A stretch of DNA of 35,109 nucleotides from JAFGPF01 sp964500415 (GCA_964500415.1 CAZCOB010000019.1:1-35109), one strand, 5' to 3'. Shown: positions 23,122 through 30,658, numbered from the stretch's first letter. Made by a program: numbers and translations. The notes: generated from the letters alone by a model not told the origin.

Positions 23122-25704
23122 ATGATTCCCGTCAAGCTGAAAATGCGCAACTTCATGTGCTACCGTGATAACGTTCCGCCGCTGGACTTTACCGGTATTC
23201 ACCTCGCCTGCCTCTCCGGCGACAACGGCAACGGTAAATCGGCCATCATCGATGCCGTGACCTGGGCGCTATGGGGGAAAGCCCGCGCCAGCAGTGACGA
23301 CGACCTTATCCATGCCACCCAGATGGAAATGGAGGTAGAGTACGATTTCTCCGTTGGGGGACAGCTTTACCGCATCATCCGCAAGCGCTCCCGCCCCAAG
23401 AAGAAGACCGGCGCCGGACAGCCTTCCCTTGAATTCCAGATAAGCACCGGCAACGGCTTCCGCCCCATCACCGGTAATACCATCTCCCAGACACAGGGGA
23501 AAATTATAGAAATCCTTCATATGGACTACGATACCTTTATCAATAGCGCCTACCTGCGTCAGGGACACGCCGACGATTTTACCCGTCAGGCCCCTTCGAA
23601 ACGAAAGGAGGTACTGGGCAATATCCTCGGGCTTTCCATCTATGATGACCTTGAAGACAAGGCAAAGGTACTCGCCAGGCAGCACGAATCGGACAGCGCT
23701 CAGCTGGAAAATACCATCAACGAAATCAATAACGAGCTAACGCGCAAACCGGACTATGAGTTAGGGTTGGAAGAAGCACAGGGCAACCTCTCCCGCATTA
23801 ATGCGATAGTCGGTGAAAAAGAGACGGTATTAAACGGGTTAAGACAGAAAAAAGAAGCCCTGGAGAACAGGAAGACGCAGCTTGATGAACTGGAGATACG
23901 CATCGATACCAGCACTCGTGACCTCCGGCGTTGGGAAGAGCAGGCTGCCCAGCATGCTTCCCGGATAAAAACTTATGAGGAGGTAATCAGTCGGCGGGAG
24001 GCCGTAGAAACGGGCTATGCTCAATTTATCCAGGCCAAAAAAGTCAACGACGAATTCGAACGGAAGTTTCGGCAGTCGGTCAGCCTTGACAAACAGAAAG
24101 AACAGCTCGAACGGAAGATAGATGCAGCGAGGAACGAACTAATCAGCAGGCACGCTCTGGTACAGCAGGAAATCAGTCGACTGGAGGAAAAAGCAAAGAA
24201 ACTGCCCGAACTAAAAGAGCAGCTTAATCGGGCGCAGGTACAGATGCGTAAGCTGGAAGAGTCGGAAGCAGAACTACGCCATAAAGAGCAAACTGCTCAG
24301 GAGGTACATAAACAAATCAGCTATCTGGAATCCGGGATATCCCGACTGGAACGGGAAATCGGAGAGGTAACCGAAAAACTAGACCTCATAACGTCGCATA
24401 CGGAGTCGCATGAGGAGGCAAAATGCCCCCTCTGCGAGACCGAGTTGACACAGGAAGGCCTTGCCCTCATCGAGTCCAAGTATACTCAAGAAAAACTGGA
24501 AAAGTCGGGTGCTTTAAGGATGAGTCGGGACAATCTCATACAGAAGCGGTCCGAATATGAGGAGCTTCAGAAAGAGAGGGCACAAAACGAATCGCAATTG
24601 AACCAGGAAAAATCCGGAATGCAGGGACAGATAAGCGTCATTACCAGAGACATAGGTGAAATCGAGGAAGAGGGAAGAAAGCTGACCGGACTACGTGAAA
24701 CCCTGAACGATATCGAACAGGGCCTGGCCAAAAGGGATTTTGCTATCGCCGAGCAGCAGGCTCTGGCGGATATTGAGTCTGAACTCACCCAGGTCGACTA
24801 CGATTCAGCGCGGCATGAACAGGCGCGGCAGCAGTTAAAGCAATTGGAACACTACGAACATGATAAGAATACACTGGACGAAGCGGAGAGGCTTATTAAT
24901 CAGGAAAAAGAGGCAGAGGCACGCGCCGTGGAAGCTTCCCGGGGACTCCGCGACAGCTTGAAGCTCGATGCCGATAAAAAAGAAGCCCTGACAGCAGAGC
25001 TAACCCGACTGCCCGCCTTACGCGATGAGCTGGCTATCGCCGAGGCTGAGTATAGAGAACTCTCCCTTCAGCGTAACCAGGCTCAGGAGGTGGTGGGGAG
25101 CGTCAAGGCAAAGCTTCAGTACTGCGCCGACCTTGAACTAAAGAAGCAGGAGAAGGAAAGACAGCGGGCGCAGGTTTCTAAAGACGAGAGCATTTACCGG
25201 GAACTGGCCAGGGCTTTCGGCAAGGGGGGTGTACAGGCACTGATTATCGAAACGGCACTTCCTGAAATTGAGACGGAAGCCAACCGCCTGCTCGCCCGTA
25301 TGACGGATAACCGGATGCACGTAAAATTTGAGACCCAGCGGGAGACCAGGAAGGGCACCGTGCAGGAAACGCTGGACATTACTATATCCGACGAACTGGG
25401 TACCCGGAGCTACGAGATGTTCAGTGGTGGGGAGGCCTTCCGTATCAACTTCGCTATCCGCATCGCCCTGTCGCGGCTACTCACCAAAAGGGCAGGGGCA
25501 CCGTTGCCTACGTTAATTATCGACGAGGGATTCGGCACCCAGGACAATACCGGACTGGAAAAACTTCAGGAAGCGATTAGATCTATACAGGACGACTTTG
25601 AGAAGATACTGGTCATAACCCACATGGACGAATTGAAAGATGCCTTCCCGACGCGAATCGATGTTACCAAGACGGCGGAAGGCTCGATGATATCGGTGAA
25701 CTAG
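23122..25704 (+). CDS. sbcC: SbcC/Rad50-like SMC-family ATPase with zinc hook
   Basis: The 860-residue protein has the SMC/Rad50 plan. The N-terminal half-ATPase has Walker A GDNGNGKS at residues 33-40 and a Q-loop region near QGHADDFTR. Two long coiled coils rich in Glu, Lys, Arg and Gln flank a central hook CPLC at residues 435-438, almost the midpoint. The C-terminal half-ATPase has the ABC signature FSGGEAFRINFA near residue 768 and Walker B LIIDEGFGTQD near 798. It is shorter than E. coli SbcC and closer to Rad50 size. The Mre11/SbcD nuclease partner is not adjacent. There is no clear ribosome site, and a TGTGATAAAAT-type extended -10 lies only about 10-15 bases before the ATG, so the message may be leaderless. 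Confidence 0.93.
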   Translation: MIPVKLKMRNFMCYRDNVPPLDFTGIHLACLSGDNGNGKSAIIDAVTWALWGKARASSDDDLIHATQMEMEVEYDFSVGGQLYRIIRKRSRPKKKTGAGQPSLEFQISTGNGFRPITGNTISQTQGKIIEILHMDYDTFINSAYLRQGHADDFTRQAPSKRKEVLGNILGLSIYDDLEDKAKVLARQHESDSAQLENTINEINNELTRKPDYELGLEEAQGNLSRINAIVGEKETVLNGLRQKKEALENRKTQLDELEIRIDTSTRDLRRWEEQAAQHASRIKTYEEVISRREAVETGYAQFIQAKKVNDEFERKFRQSVSLDKQKEQLERKIDAARNELISRHALVQQEISRLEEKAKKLPELKEQLNRAQVQMRKLEESEAELRHKEQTAQEVHKQISYLESGISRLEREIGEVTEKLDLITSHTESHEEAKCPLCETELTQEGLALIESKYTQEKLEKSGALRMSRDNLIQKRSEYEELQKERAQNESQLNQEKSGMQGQISVITRDIGEIEEEGRKLTGLRETLNDIEQGLAKRDFAIAEQQALADIESELTQVDYDSARHEQARQQLKQLEHYEHDKNTLDEAERLINQEKEAEARAVEASRGLRDSLKLDADKKEALTAELTRLPALRDELAIAEAEYRELSLQRNQAQEVVGSVKAKLQYCADLELKKQEKERQRAQVSKDESIYRELARAFGKGGVQALIIETALPEIETEANRLLARMTDNRMHVKFETQRETRKGTVQETLDITISDELGTRSYEMFSGGEAFRINFAIRIALSRLLTKRAGAPLPTLIIDEGFGTQDNTGLEKLQEAIRSIQDDFEKILVITHMDELKDAFPTRIDVTKTAEGSMISVN

Positions 25705-25708
25705 CTGG

Positions 25709-26260
25709 CTAAAGTCCCAGTTGCGGGGCAATACCCTTCATCGCTTCCACGCCGATGGTGATGAATTCATCAAGCTCAAGGCCGATGTCAGTACATTGGG
25801 CGATTTGCTCACGCTTGGCCCCGGCCGCGAAACTCTTCTCTTTAAACCTCTTCCGCACCGATTTTGCTTCGAGGTTCTCTATCTTCTTGTCGGGTCGCAC
25901 CAGCACGGCGGCTGTAATCAGGCCGGTCAGAGGGTCGGCGCAGAAAAGCGCTTTCTCCATGGGGCTTTCCGGGAGAATGCCGTGGGTCTCGTTGTGGCAG
26001 AGGATAGCACTGGCAACAGCTTCGCCGGCCCCCATATCCCGCGCAAGGTCGGCTCCCAGCTTGCTGTGACTGCTCATGTCACCCTCGGTAAGCTCGACAT
26101 CGATATCATGGAGCAGTCCAGCCAGCCCCCACTCCTCTTCGTTTCCGTCCATGCGCCGGGCCAGGGCACGCATGATGGCTTCCGTGGCTAACATGTGTTT
26201 AATCAGGTTTTCGTTCTCCACGTTAGCCCGAACCGACTCGATGGCTTCCTGTCGATTCAT
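25709..26260 (-). CDS. HD-domain phosphohydrolase
   Basis: The 183-residue protein is an HDIG-type metal-dependent phosphohydrolase. The ligand set is visible: His22 in LIKHML, His51-Asp52 in GLLHDIDVE, His88 in ILCHNETHG and Asp108 in FCADPLTGL. There is no other domain, so the substrate (a nucleotide or phosphoester) is open. It converges with the Rad50-like gene, with only 4 bases between the stop codons, and both lie inside the ~205-bp inverted repeat. GGGAGAGG precedes the ATG. The C-terminal part is helical and ends in VEAMKGIAPQLGL. Confidence 0.9.
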   Translation of the reverse strand: MNRQEAIESVRANVENENLIKHMLATEAIMRALARRMDGNEEEWGLAGLLHDIDVELTEGDMSSHSKLGADLARDMGAGEAVASAILCHNETHGILPESPMEKALFCADPLTGLITAAVLVRPDKKIENLEAKSVRKRFKEKSFAAGAKREQIAQCTDIGLELDEFITIGVEAMKGIAPQLGL

Positions 26261-26329
26261 TTACCTCTCCCTTAGGTAAATATACAACACGGGAAAGCAA
26301 CAATCAACCGATGCTAACAGACAATGAAA

Positions 26330-26537
26330 ATTCTTAAAGGGGAAACAATTCGAGGGGGGATGGGGGAGGAACAGGTTTGAATTGTTTTTAGAGTTATGGT
26401 AAGCGGGGTGATTATAGCTGCTGACGGGGTTTTAAGCGAGTGTAAAATGGCGACAACGAAGGGTTGACTTTTCAAAGGGTGAATTGATTTGGGAAAACAA
26501 ACATTGAAAAAATCGGGATTTTGTCGCGGGTTTGAGG
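26330..26537 (-). repeat. ~205-bp inverted repeat, right arm
   Basis: This is the reverse-complement partner of 22858-23061. Identity looks like 75-85% by eye, so it is an old duplication rather than a fresh insertion. It fills most of the 322-bp spacer before cinA. It is followed at 26553-26574 by a short hairpin motif, ATTGC...GCAATGAC, which also occurs near 27984-28010. Confidence 0.82.
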
Positions 26538-26582
26538 GTGAGGCAAATATAGATTGCTTCGCTACGCTCGCAATGACGTTAA

Positions 26583-27758
26583 TCACGAATGTAGAAAATT
26601 CCTGAGATAAATAAGTGCGTGGGTGATTATTCTCCTGTTCATATACGGCAGCCTGGCGGGGTAGTTTGCTTTAACGGTACCACTGTTAACCGCTGAATCT
26701 ACAGCTATATAGGCAGCATTTCCCGCTACAACATCATCAACTTCAGTATTTCCGTGAATAGCAAGACCGATATCCGCAGCGAAATCAAGGCGTGCCCAGG
26801 TTGCCATTCTTGCTGCCGATTCGGCGCTGCCTTCGGCGTCATCAGCCGGTACGATGATACCGCCCCGGTAGAAATTCCGGCTTTCCGGGATTCCCGATAA
26901 AGCGTGTGACAGCAGACCGCCGGTGAAAGTTTCGGCAGTGGCGAGGGTCATATGCCTGGAACACAGCAACCGGCCGATTATACCTTCCAGGGTTTCGTCG
27001 TCAACGCCCCAGATATATTTGTCCAGAATACTCCTTATCTCTTTTTCACGTTCCGTAATCAGCTCCCGGGCCGTCTCCTCCGTGTCTGCCTTAGCCGTGA
27101 TACGCAGGCGTATACCCCCGGTGCCGGCGTACATCGCCAGTGTCGGATTTGCCGTATTTAAAAAGGGAGATACCATCTCGTCCACTTTGGCTTCGGAAAG
27201 TCCCCACGTCTTAATCGTCCGCGATAAGATAACGGCCTCGCTCTTCTTTTTAAGTCGCGGCAGCACCTGGTAATTCCACATGGTCTGCAACTCGGCGGGG
27301 GGGCCGGGCAGAGTTACGATAATGCGGCCGTCTTTTTCCACCCACCAGCCCGGAGCCGTGCCCGAGGTGTTACGCAGGGGAACGGCGGAGGGAATGATGG
27401 TTGCCTGCCGGAAATTGTTCTCCGGCATTTCCACGCCTCGCCTGGAAAAGAACCCGATAAGCTCTTTCTTTAAATCCGGGTCCAGGGTCAGTTCTTCCCC
27501 TAATAGCCCGGCGATGACGTTACGAGTGATATCGCCCTGAGTGGGGCCGAGACCGCCGGTAGTGATAATCATCTCCGACCTGTCCCAGGCCTGCTTGAGG
27601 ACCTCGAAATATCTCTGGTAATTATCACCGACCGTCGAGGAATAATAAAGGTCTATCCCCAGTACCGCCAGTTGGCTGGCGATGTAGGGTGTATTCGAAT
27701 CGGTTATCTCGCCGAGAAGTAATTCCGTGCCGCTGGTGATAATTTCTGCTTTCAACAT
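26583..27758 (-). CDS. cinA: CinA-family protein with a divergent C-terminal domain
   Basis: The 391-residue protein combines an N-terminal molybdopterin-binding-like (COG1058) domain with a C-terminal PncC/CinA-C domain. The first is clear: ITSGTELLLGEITDSN, TTGGLGPTQGDIT (residues 66-78; the usual GPTxDD has lost one Asp) and LPGPPAELQTMW. The second starts TLATAETFTGGLLSHALSGIP, where the family has AESCTGG, and continues GGIIVPADDAEG. The usual GIAGPGG motif is absent and the middle is shortened; the position reads AIHGNTEVDD. NMN deamidase activity is therefore doubtful, while the N-terminal pyrophosphatase-type activity may remain. No recA or other competence gene is adjacent. Confidence 0.9.
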   Translation of the reverse strand: MLKAEIITSGTELLLGEITDSNTPYIASQLAVLGIDLYYSSTVGDNYQRYFEVLKQAWDRSEMIITTGGLGPTQGDITRNVIAGLLGEELTLDPDLKKELIGFFSRRGVEMPENNFRQATIIPSAVPLRNTSGTAPGWWVEKDGRIIVTLPGPPAELQTMWNYQVLPRLKKKSEAVILSRTIKTWGLSEAKVDEMVSPFLNTANPTLAMYAGTGGIRLRITAKADTEETARELITEREKEIRSILDKYIWGVDDETLEGIIGRLLCSRHMTLATAETFTGGLLSHALSGIPESRNFYRGGIIVPADDAEGSAESAARMATWARLDFAADIGLAIHGNTEVDDVVAGNAAYIAVDSAVNSGTVKANYPARLPYMNRRIITHALIYLRNFLHS

Positions 27759-27836
27759 CTCTACGAATTATTATAGCATAACAGATTTGTTTGGAAATCC
27801 ACTCTCTGTGTCCCCCCGCCTTCGCCATAAAGGCTA

Positions 27837-27885
27837 CGGGCTAAGCTGAGGATGGTGCGAGGGAGGCTAGGGTGGGAAAAGATAA
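27837..27885 (-). repeat. Dispersed 49-bp repeat, copy 5 (inverted)
   Basis: Read on the minus strand it runs TTATCTTTTCCCACCC to CAGCTTAGCCCG, with CCTCGCACCATCCTC between. It also shares with copy 2 the flanking CCCCTCGTTTC. Confidence 0.72.
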
Positions 27886-28038
27886 GAAACGAGGGGCAGG
27901 GGGTGGATTCCAGCCTACGCTGGAATGACAGAATAAAGCGAGAGTGACAAAATAATGAAGGCTGAATATCTATAATTTGAGATTGCTTCGTCGCCTGCGT
28001 CTTCTCGCAATGACAGGGCTGGGGTGGGGATATATCAT

Positions 28039-28087
28039 AGGGATAATCAGCGGATGGTGCGAGGGTGGTAAGGGTGGGAATAGATAA
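28039..28087 (-). repeat. Dispersed 49-bp repeat, copy 6 (inverted)
   Basis: On the minus strand it reads TTATCTATTCCCACCC, then CCACCCTCGCACCATCC, and ends near GATTATCCC. It is the most divergent copy at its 3' end. Confidence 0.68.
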
Positions 28088-28139
28088 TACCGTAGAGGGA
28101 GGGTAAAAAGGTTGCATTCCCCGGTGTTGTTGTTACTAA

Positions 28140-28574
28140 TTAGTATTTTTCGTCCTTGAGATACCGGCCGCCGGTGATGGTAGTGAAGTGGAAGATGGGG
28201 CGGTCGAGACGCCTGATTATCAAAGGGCAGTGTTTCATTCCCGCCGGGACGAAGAGCATGGCGGTGCGGGTGATGATGTGTTTTTCGTCTTCCAGCCAGA
28301 TTTCTACCTCGCCGCCGAGGTCGTAGGGGTGCCGGGGGTCACTACCAAAGAAGCCAATAATCTCGTCGGTATCATGGGCGTGGGGAACGTCTTCCAGCGT
28401 GGCGGCGGCCTGGAGATACCAGGCGGTGTTCATGTGGAAGGCGCCCTCGACCACATTCTCGTCCATCCAGAGGATACGGGTGGCATATTCTGAATATGCG
28501 GCGGCGATTTTCTGTTTTTCCTCCGGTATTTTTAGCTCCGTGACGATGTACTTGCCGTATTGAGAATCGGACAT
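28140..28574 (-). CDS. Cupin-fold protein, paralogue 2 of 3
   Basis: The 144-residue single-domain cupin is closest to the adjacent gene at 28589-29014. Motif 1 is HAHDTDEIIGFFG and motif 2 FVPAGMKHCPL, so all four metal ligands (His, His, Glu, His) are kept. The PYDLGGEVEIWLEDEKH block is shared by all three paralogues. AAGGAG lies before the ATG, and the gene starts 14 bases after its neighbour's stop, so the two form an operon. No signal peptide. Function unknown; a tandem pair may form heteromers. Confidence 0.85.
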   Translation of the reverse strand: MSDSQYGKYIVTELKIPEEKQKIAAAYSEYATRILWMDENVVEGAFHMNTAWYLQAAATLEDVPHAHDTDEIIGFFGSDPRHPYDLGGEVEIWLEDEKHIITRTAMLFVPAGMKHCPLIIRRLDRPIFHFTTITGGRYLKDEKY

Positions 28575-28588
28575 TTATATAATCTCCT

Positions 28589-29014
28589 TTATTTCTTCTG
28601 TATATAACGACCGCCGGTGACGGTGGAAAAGTGGAAGATAGGCCTATCGACGCGCCTGATGAAAAGGGGGCAGTGCTTCATGCCGGCAGGGACGAAGAGC
28701 ATGGCGGTACGGGTAATGACGTGCTTTTCATCTTCCAACCAGATTTCTATCTCGCCGCCGAGGTCGTAGGGGTGCTGAGGGTCGCTGCCGAAGAAGCCAA
28801 TAATCTCGTCGACGTCATGCTGGTGCGCTTCGGCCCCGTGTGTCGAGGGCTTTAAATACCAGGAGCAATTCATCTGGAAGGCACCCTCGACCACGCTGGA
28901 GTCCATCCAGAGGATGCGGGTGGCGAATCTGGCGTACGCGGCGACGAATTCCTGGGGGAAATTGGGGGTCTTGAGCTCCGTGACGATGTACTTGCCGTAT
29001 CTGGATTCAGCCAT
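28589..29014 (-). CDS. Cupin-fold protein, paralogue 3 of 3
   Basis: The 141-residue protein has motif 1 HQHDVDEIIGFFG and motif 2 FVPAGMKHCPL. Its N-terminus SRYGKYIVTELKTP is nearly the same as that of the downstream copy, pointing to a recent tandem duplication. Paralogue 1 at 6671 is more distant. AGGAGA precedes the ATG. As the first gene of the pair, it would be transcribed from a promoter in the A+T-rich stretch upstream of 29014. Confidence 0.85.
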   Translation of the reverse strand: MAESRYGKYIVTELKTPNFPQEFVAAYARFATRILWMDSSVVEGAFQMNCSWYLKPSTHGAEAHQHDVDEIIGFFGSDPQHPYDLGGEIEIWLEDEKHVITRTAMLFVPAGMKHCPLFIRRVDRPIFHFSTVTGGRYIQKK

Positions 29015-29143
29015 TTTAAATAATCTCCTGTTGCGTTGTATTTGATGGTGTGGCGGATTTATTGATATTTTAACATCTTTGGGTGGGGATTAAGAAATGG
29101 TGGGGGGTAAGAGGGTTAAAACGACGGGTAAAACCGAGGCTGG

Positions 29144-29163
29144 ATTCCCGCTTTCGCTGGAAT
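29144..29163. repeat. GGATTCC-type hairpin repeat
   Basis: ATTCCCGC-TTTC-GCTGGAAT pairs with one mismatch and is followed by GACG. The same element is perfect at 27907-27926. It is a short dispersed spacer hairpin. Confidence 0.6.
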
Positions 29164-29177
29164 GACGATAATATTAA

Positions 29178-29206
29178 TTGAAGGCAGGCGGGCTTTCCGC
29201 TATAAT
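29178..29206 (+). promoter_or_regulatory. Promoter of tRNA-His
   Basis: TTGAAG (29178-29183) and TATAAT (29201-29206) are 17 bases apart, and transcription would begin about 9 bases before the tRNA. Confidence 0.72.
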
Positions 29207-29221
29207 TAGAGAGTCATTCGC

Positions 29222-29299
29222 GGTGAGTGTAGCCCAGTGGTCTAAGGCGCCAGGTTGTGGCCCTGGAGATCGAGGGTTCAAATCCCTCCACTCACCCCA
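29222..29299 (+). tRNA. tRNA-His (anticodon GUG)
   Basis: The acceptor stem GTGAGTG pairs with CACTCAC. The anticodon stem CCAGG/CCTGG holds loop TTGTGGC with anticodon GTG. The T arm GAGGGTTCAAATCCCTC is canonical. The extra G at -1 (29222) and C73 are both present, the hallmark of tRNA-His, and CCA is encoded. The last 22 bases recur 56 bases downstream. Confidence 0.95.
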
Positions 29300-29355
29300 G
29301 CACCACCTGATTTGTCCCTTATCCGTAGAGTGATCAAATCCCTCCACTCACCCCA
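29278..29355. repeat. 22-bp duplication of the tRNA-His 3' end (att-like)
   Basis: A perfect 22-bp direct repeat lies at 29278-29299 (inside the tRNA) and 29334-29355, 34 bases apart. Each copy starts TCAAATCCC and ends CTCACCCCA. Duplication of a tRNA 3' end is how tyrosine-recombinase elements mark their integration sites, so this may be the scar of an element that left or was reduced. The second copy covers the stop codon of the nitroreductase gene. Confidence 0.85.
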
Positions 29356-30094
29356 CCAATTTTTTATCCACCCCACGCCGATGGTTGGCGGTCGTCCAGA
29401 TGCGGGCCCTCTTAATAAAGTCGTTGACCTCAGCGTCCGTGCGGAAGTCGTCCGGGCCGCAGTAGTCGTAATGGAACATTTTTTCTTTATCACGCAGCAA
29501 TTTCCTGGAGGAAAGTTTGTAGGCGGGATAGCCCAACGCCATCATGTCGTAGATTTCCAGCTCCGGCGGAATGCCGAGGAGGTCTTTCACCATACAGTGC
29601 GGATAGGCGGTTGCCACGGAGGAGACCCATTCGTTGGCCAGGCCGAGTGTGGTGGCGGCGAGGCTCATGTAGAGATAGGCGTTGGCCAGACCGGAGACGT
29701 GAATGGTGCGGAGGCGTTCGGCGTCGTAGCGCATGGCGGTGGGCAGGCCTTTGAGCGTGCGGGTATCGCCGAGGACGAGGATAAAGACCGGGGCGGCGCG
29801 GTAGTCCATTTCGGGGTCGTGGGAGGGACGCTGCGGCACGCGCTGCCAGGGCTCGCGGGCGACTTCCGTTTTCATGATGAGTTTATGGTAGTCCCGCACC
29901 CACTGGACGATGGCATCCTTTAATTTTTTATCCTTAATGACGACGAACTCCCACGGCTGCATGTTATAGCCGGAGGGGGCCCAGCGGGCGGCCTCGATGA
30001 TTTTGTCCACATAGTCGTCGGGGAGGGGGTCGGGTTTGAAGCGGCGGATGGTGCGGCGGTGTTTGACTAAATCCAGAAAGCTGGCGTAATTCAT
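29348..30094 (-). CDS. Nitroreductase-family flavoprotein
   Basis: The 248-residue protein is an FMN-dependent nitroreductase-like oxidoreductase. RRTIRRFKPDPLPDDYVDKI, then WAPSGYNMQPWEFVVIKD, are the N-terminal FMN-binding segments. A C-terminal MALGYPAYKLSSRK block follows the usual GYP pattern. It probably reduces a nitro-, quinone- or flavin-type substrate with NAD(P)H as a homodimer. It is somewhat longer than short family members, with a C-terminal tail RGVDKKLVG that ends inside the duplicated tRNA-His sequence. Its original 3' end may therefore have been replaced. GGAGG lies close to the ATG. It converges with the tRNA gene. Confidence 0.88.
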   Translation of the reverse strand: MNYASFLDLVKHRRTIRRFKPDPLPDDYVDKIIEAARWAPSGYNMQPWEFVVIKDKKLKDAIVQWVRDYHKLIMKTEVAREPWQRVPQRPSHDPEMDYRAAPVFILVLGDTRTLKGLPTAMRYDAERLRTIHVSGLANAYLYMSLAATTLGLANEWVSSVATAYPHCMVKDLLGIPPELEIYDMMALGYPAYKLSSRKLLRDKEKMFHYDYCGPDDFRTDAEVNDFIKRARIWTTANHRRGVDKKLVG

Positions 30095-30182
30095 GGGGAA
30101 CCTCCAATATTTATGAAATCTGCCTTAATTATAGATATTCTACAGCCGTGAAATCAATTGTCTACCTCACCCCCTGCTTTGA

Positions 30183-30269
30183 GGTGAACCTATCTCCCTG
30201 TGTCCCCCTTCCCTTGGGGATTGATGAAGGGAAGGGGGAAGAAAAGAAAGAGGGGCTGCGCCCCTCTTA
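30183..30269 (-). repeat. 88-bp double-hairpin repeat, right copy (inverted)
   Basis: This is the reverse-complement partner of 6302-6389, with the same two palindromes (AAGGGAAGGGGG and its partner; AGAGGGGCTGCGCCCCTCT). The differences are concentrated in the linker between the palindromes. Confidence 0.75.
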
Positions 30270-30351
30270 AAATCCCCTCTTGTGGGGATGCTGGAGTCCC
30301 CTCTAGCTACGCACTCCCCTTTTAAGCATGGTGATTGTTGGGGTTATGGGG

Positions 30352-30357
30352 TATAAT
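30352..30357 (+). promoter_or_regulatory. -10 element of the cut tRNA-Arg
   Basis: A perfect TATAAT lies 13 bases before the tRNA 5' end, with only a weak -35 candidate (TGGTGA at 30329). It would still drive transcription across the tRNA half into the island. Confidence 0.5.
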
Positions 30358-30369
30358 TGAGCATAACGT

Positions 30370-30408
30370 GCGCCTGTAGCTCAGCGGACCAGAGCACCGG
30401 TCTTCGGA
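30370..30408 (+). pseudogene. 5' half of tRNA-Arg(UCG), cut at the anticodon loop
   Basis: The acceptor strand GCGCCTG, bases TA, D stem GCTC/GAGC and the anticodon stem-loop CCGGT-CTTCGGA fit the 5' half of tRNA-Arg with anticodon TCG. After CTTCGGA the sequence turns to TTTGGCGTTGAG, which cannot close the anticodon stem properly. No variable loop, T arm or acceptor 3' strand follows within the window. This is the pattern left when an element integrates in the anticodon loop. Confidence 0.72.
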
Positions 30409-30560
30409 TTTGGCGTTGAGTGTCCCAAAAGGTTACTTTACGTTTGAAATAGAACCTACGTGCTAGCAGGGGTAAGCGTAAAATACCTTTGTGTCCCAAT
30501 AAGTTTTAAGCAGTTTATTGACAACTTATTGACAAAACCTTTGATTTAAGCGTAGGGGGT
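30409..30560. other. Att-like region with clustered short repeats
   Basis: Directly after the cut tRNA there are several ordered repeats: GTGTCCCAA at 30420-30428 and 30491-30499; TTATTGACAA at 30515-30524 and 30526-30535 (11-bp phase, one helical turn); and CAATAAGTT at 30497-30505 paired with its complement at 30523-30531. Phased direct and inverted sites like these are typical arm sites for an integrase or excisionase. Confidence 0.55.
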
Positions 30561-30658
30561 AGTAAGAAATTCGCACCGTCTAAGTCCGAATGACTTTGAA
30601 TCCATTAGCCTTCTCAAATGAGCTGACCAAAACGCTATGTTGTTGTCCTCGCAAATTC

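Larger units (their letters stand above)
27759..28139. repeat. Repeat-dense spacer between cinA and the cupin pair
   Basis: This 381-bp spacer holds no credible gene. It contains two inverted copies of the 49-bp repeat (27837-27885 and 28039-28087), the perfect hairpin ATTCCAGC-CTAC-GCTGGAAT at 27907-27926, and an ATTGC...GCAATGAC motif at about 27984-28012. The second hairpin type recurs with one mismatch at 29144-29163. Confidence 0.7.

Noticed and set aside
22858..26537. A complete insertion sequence
   Set aside because: The inverted arms are too diverged and the interior has no transposase or recombinase gene.
188..28087. CRISPR array
   Set aside because: The repeats are scattered over kilobases in two orientations without regular spacers, and no cas gene is present.
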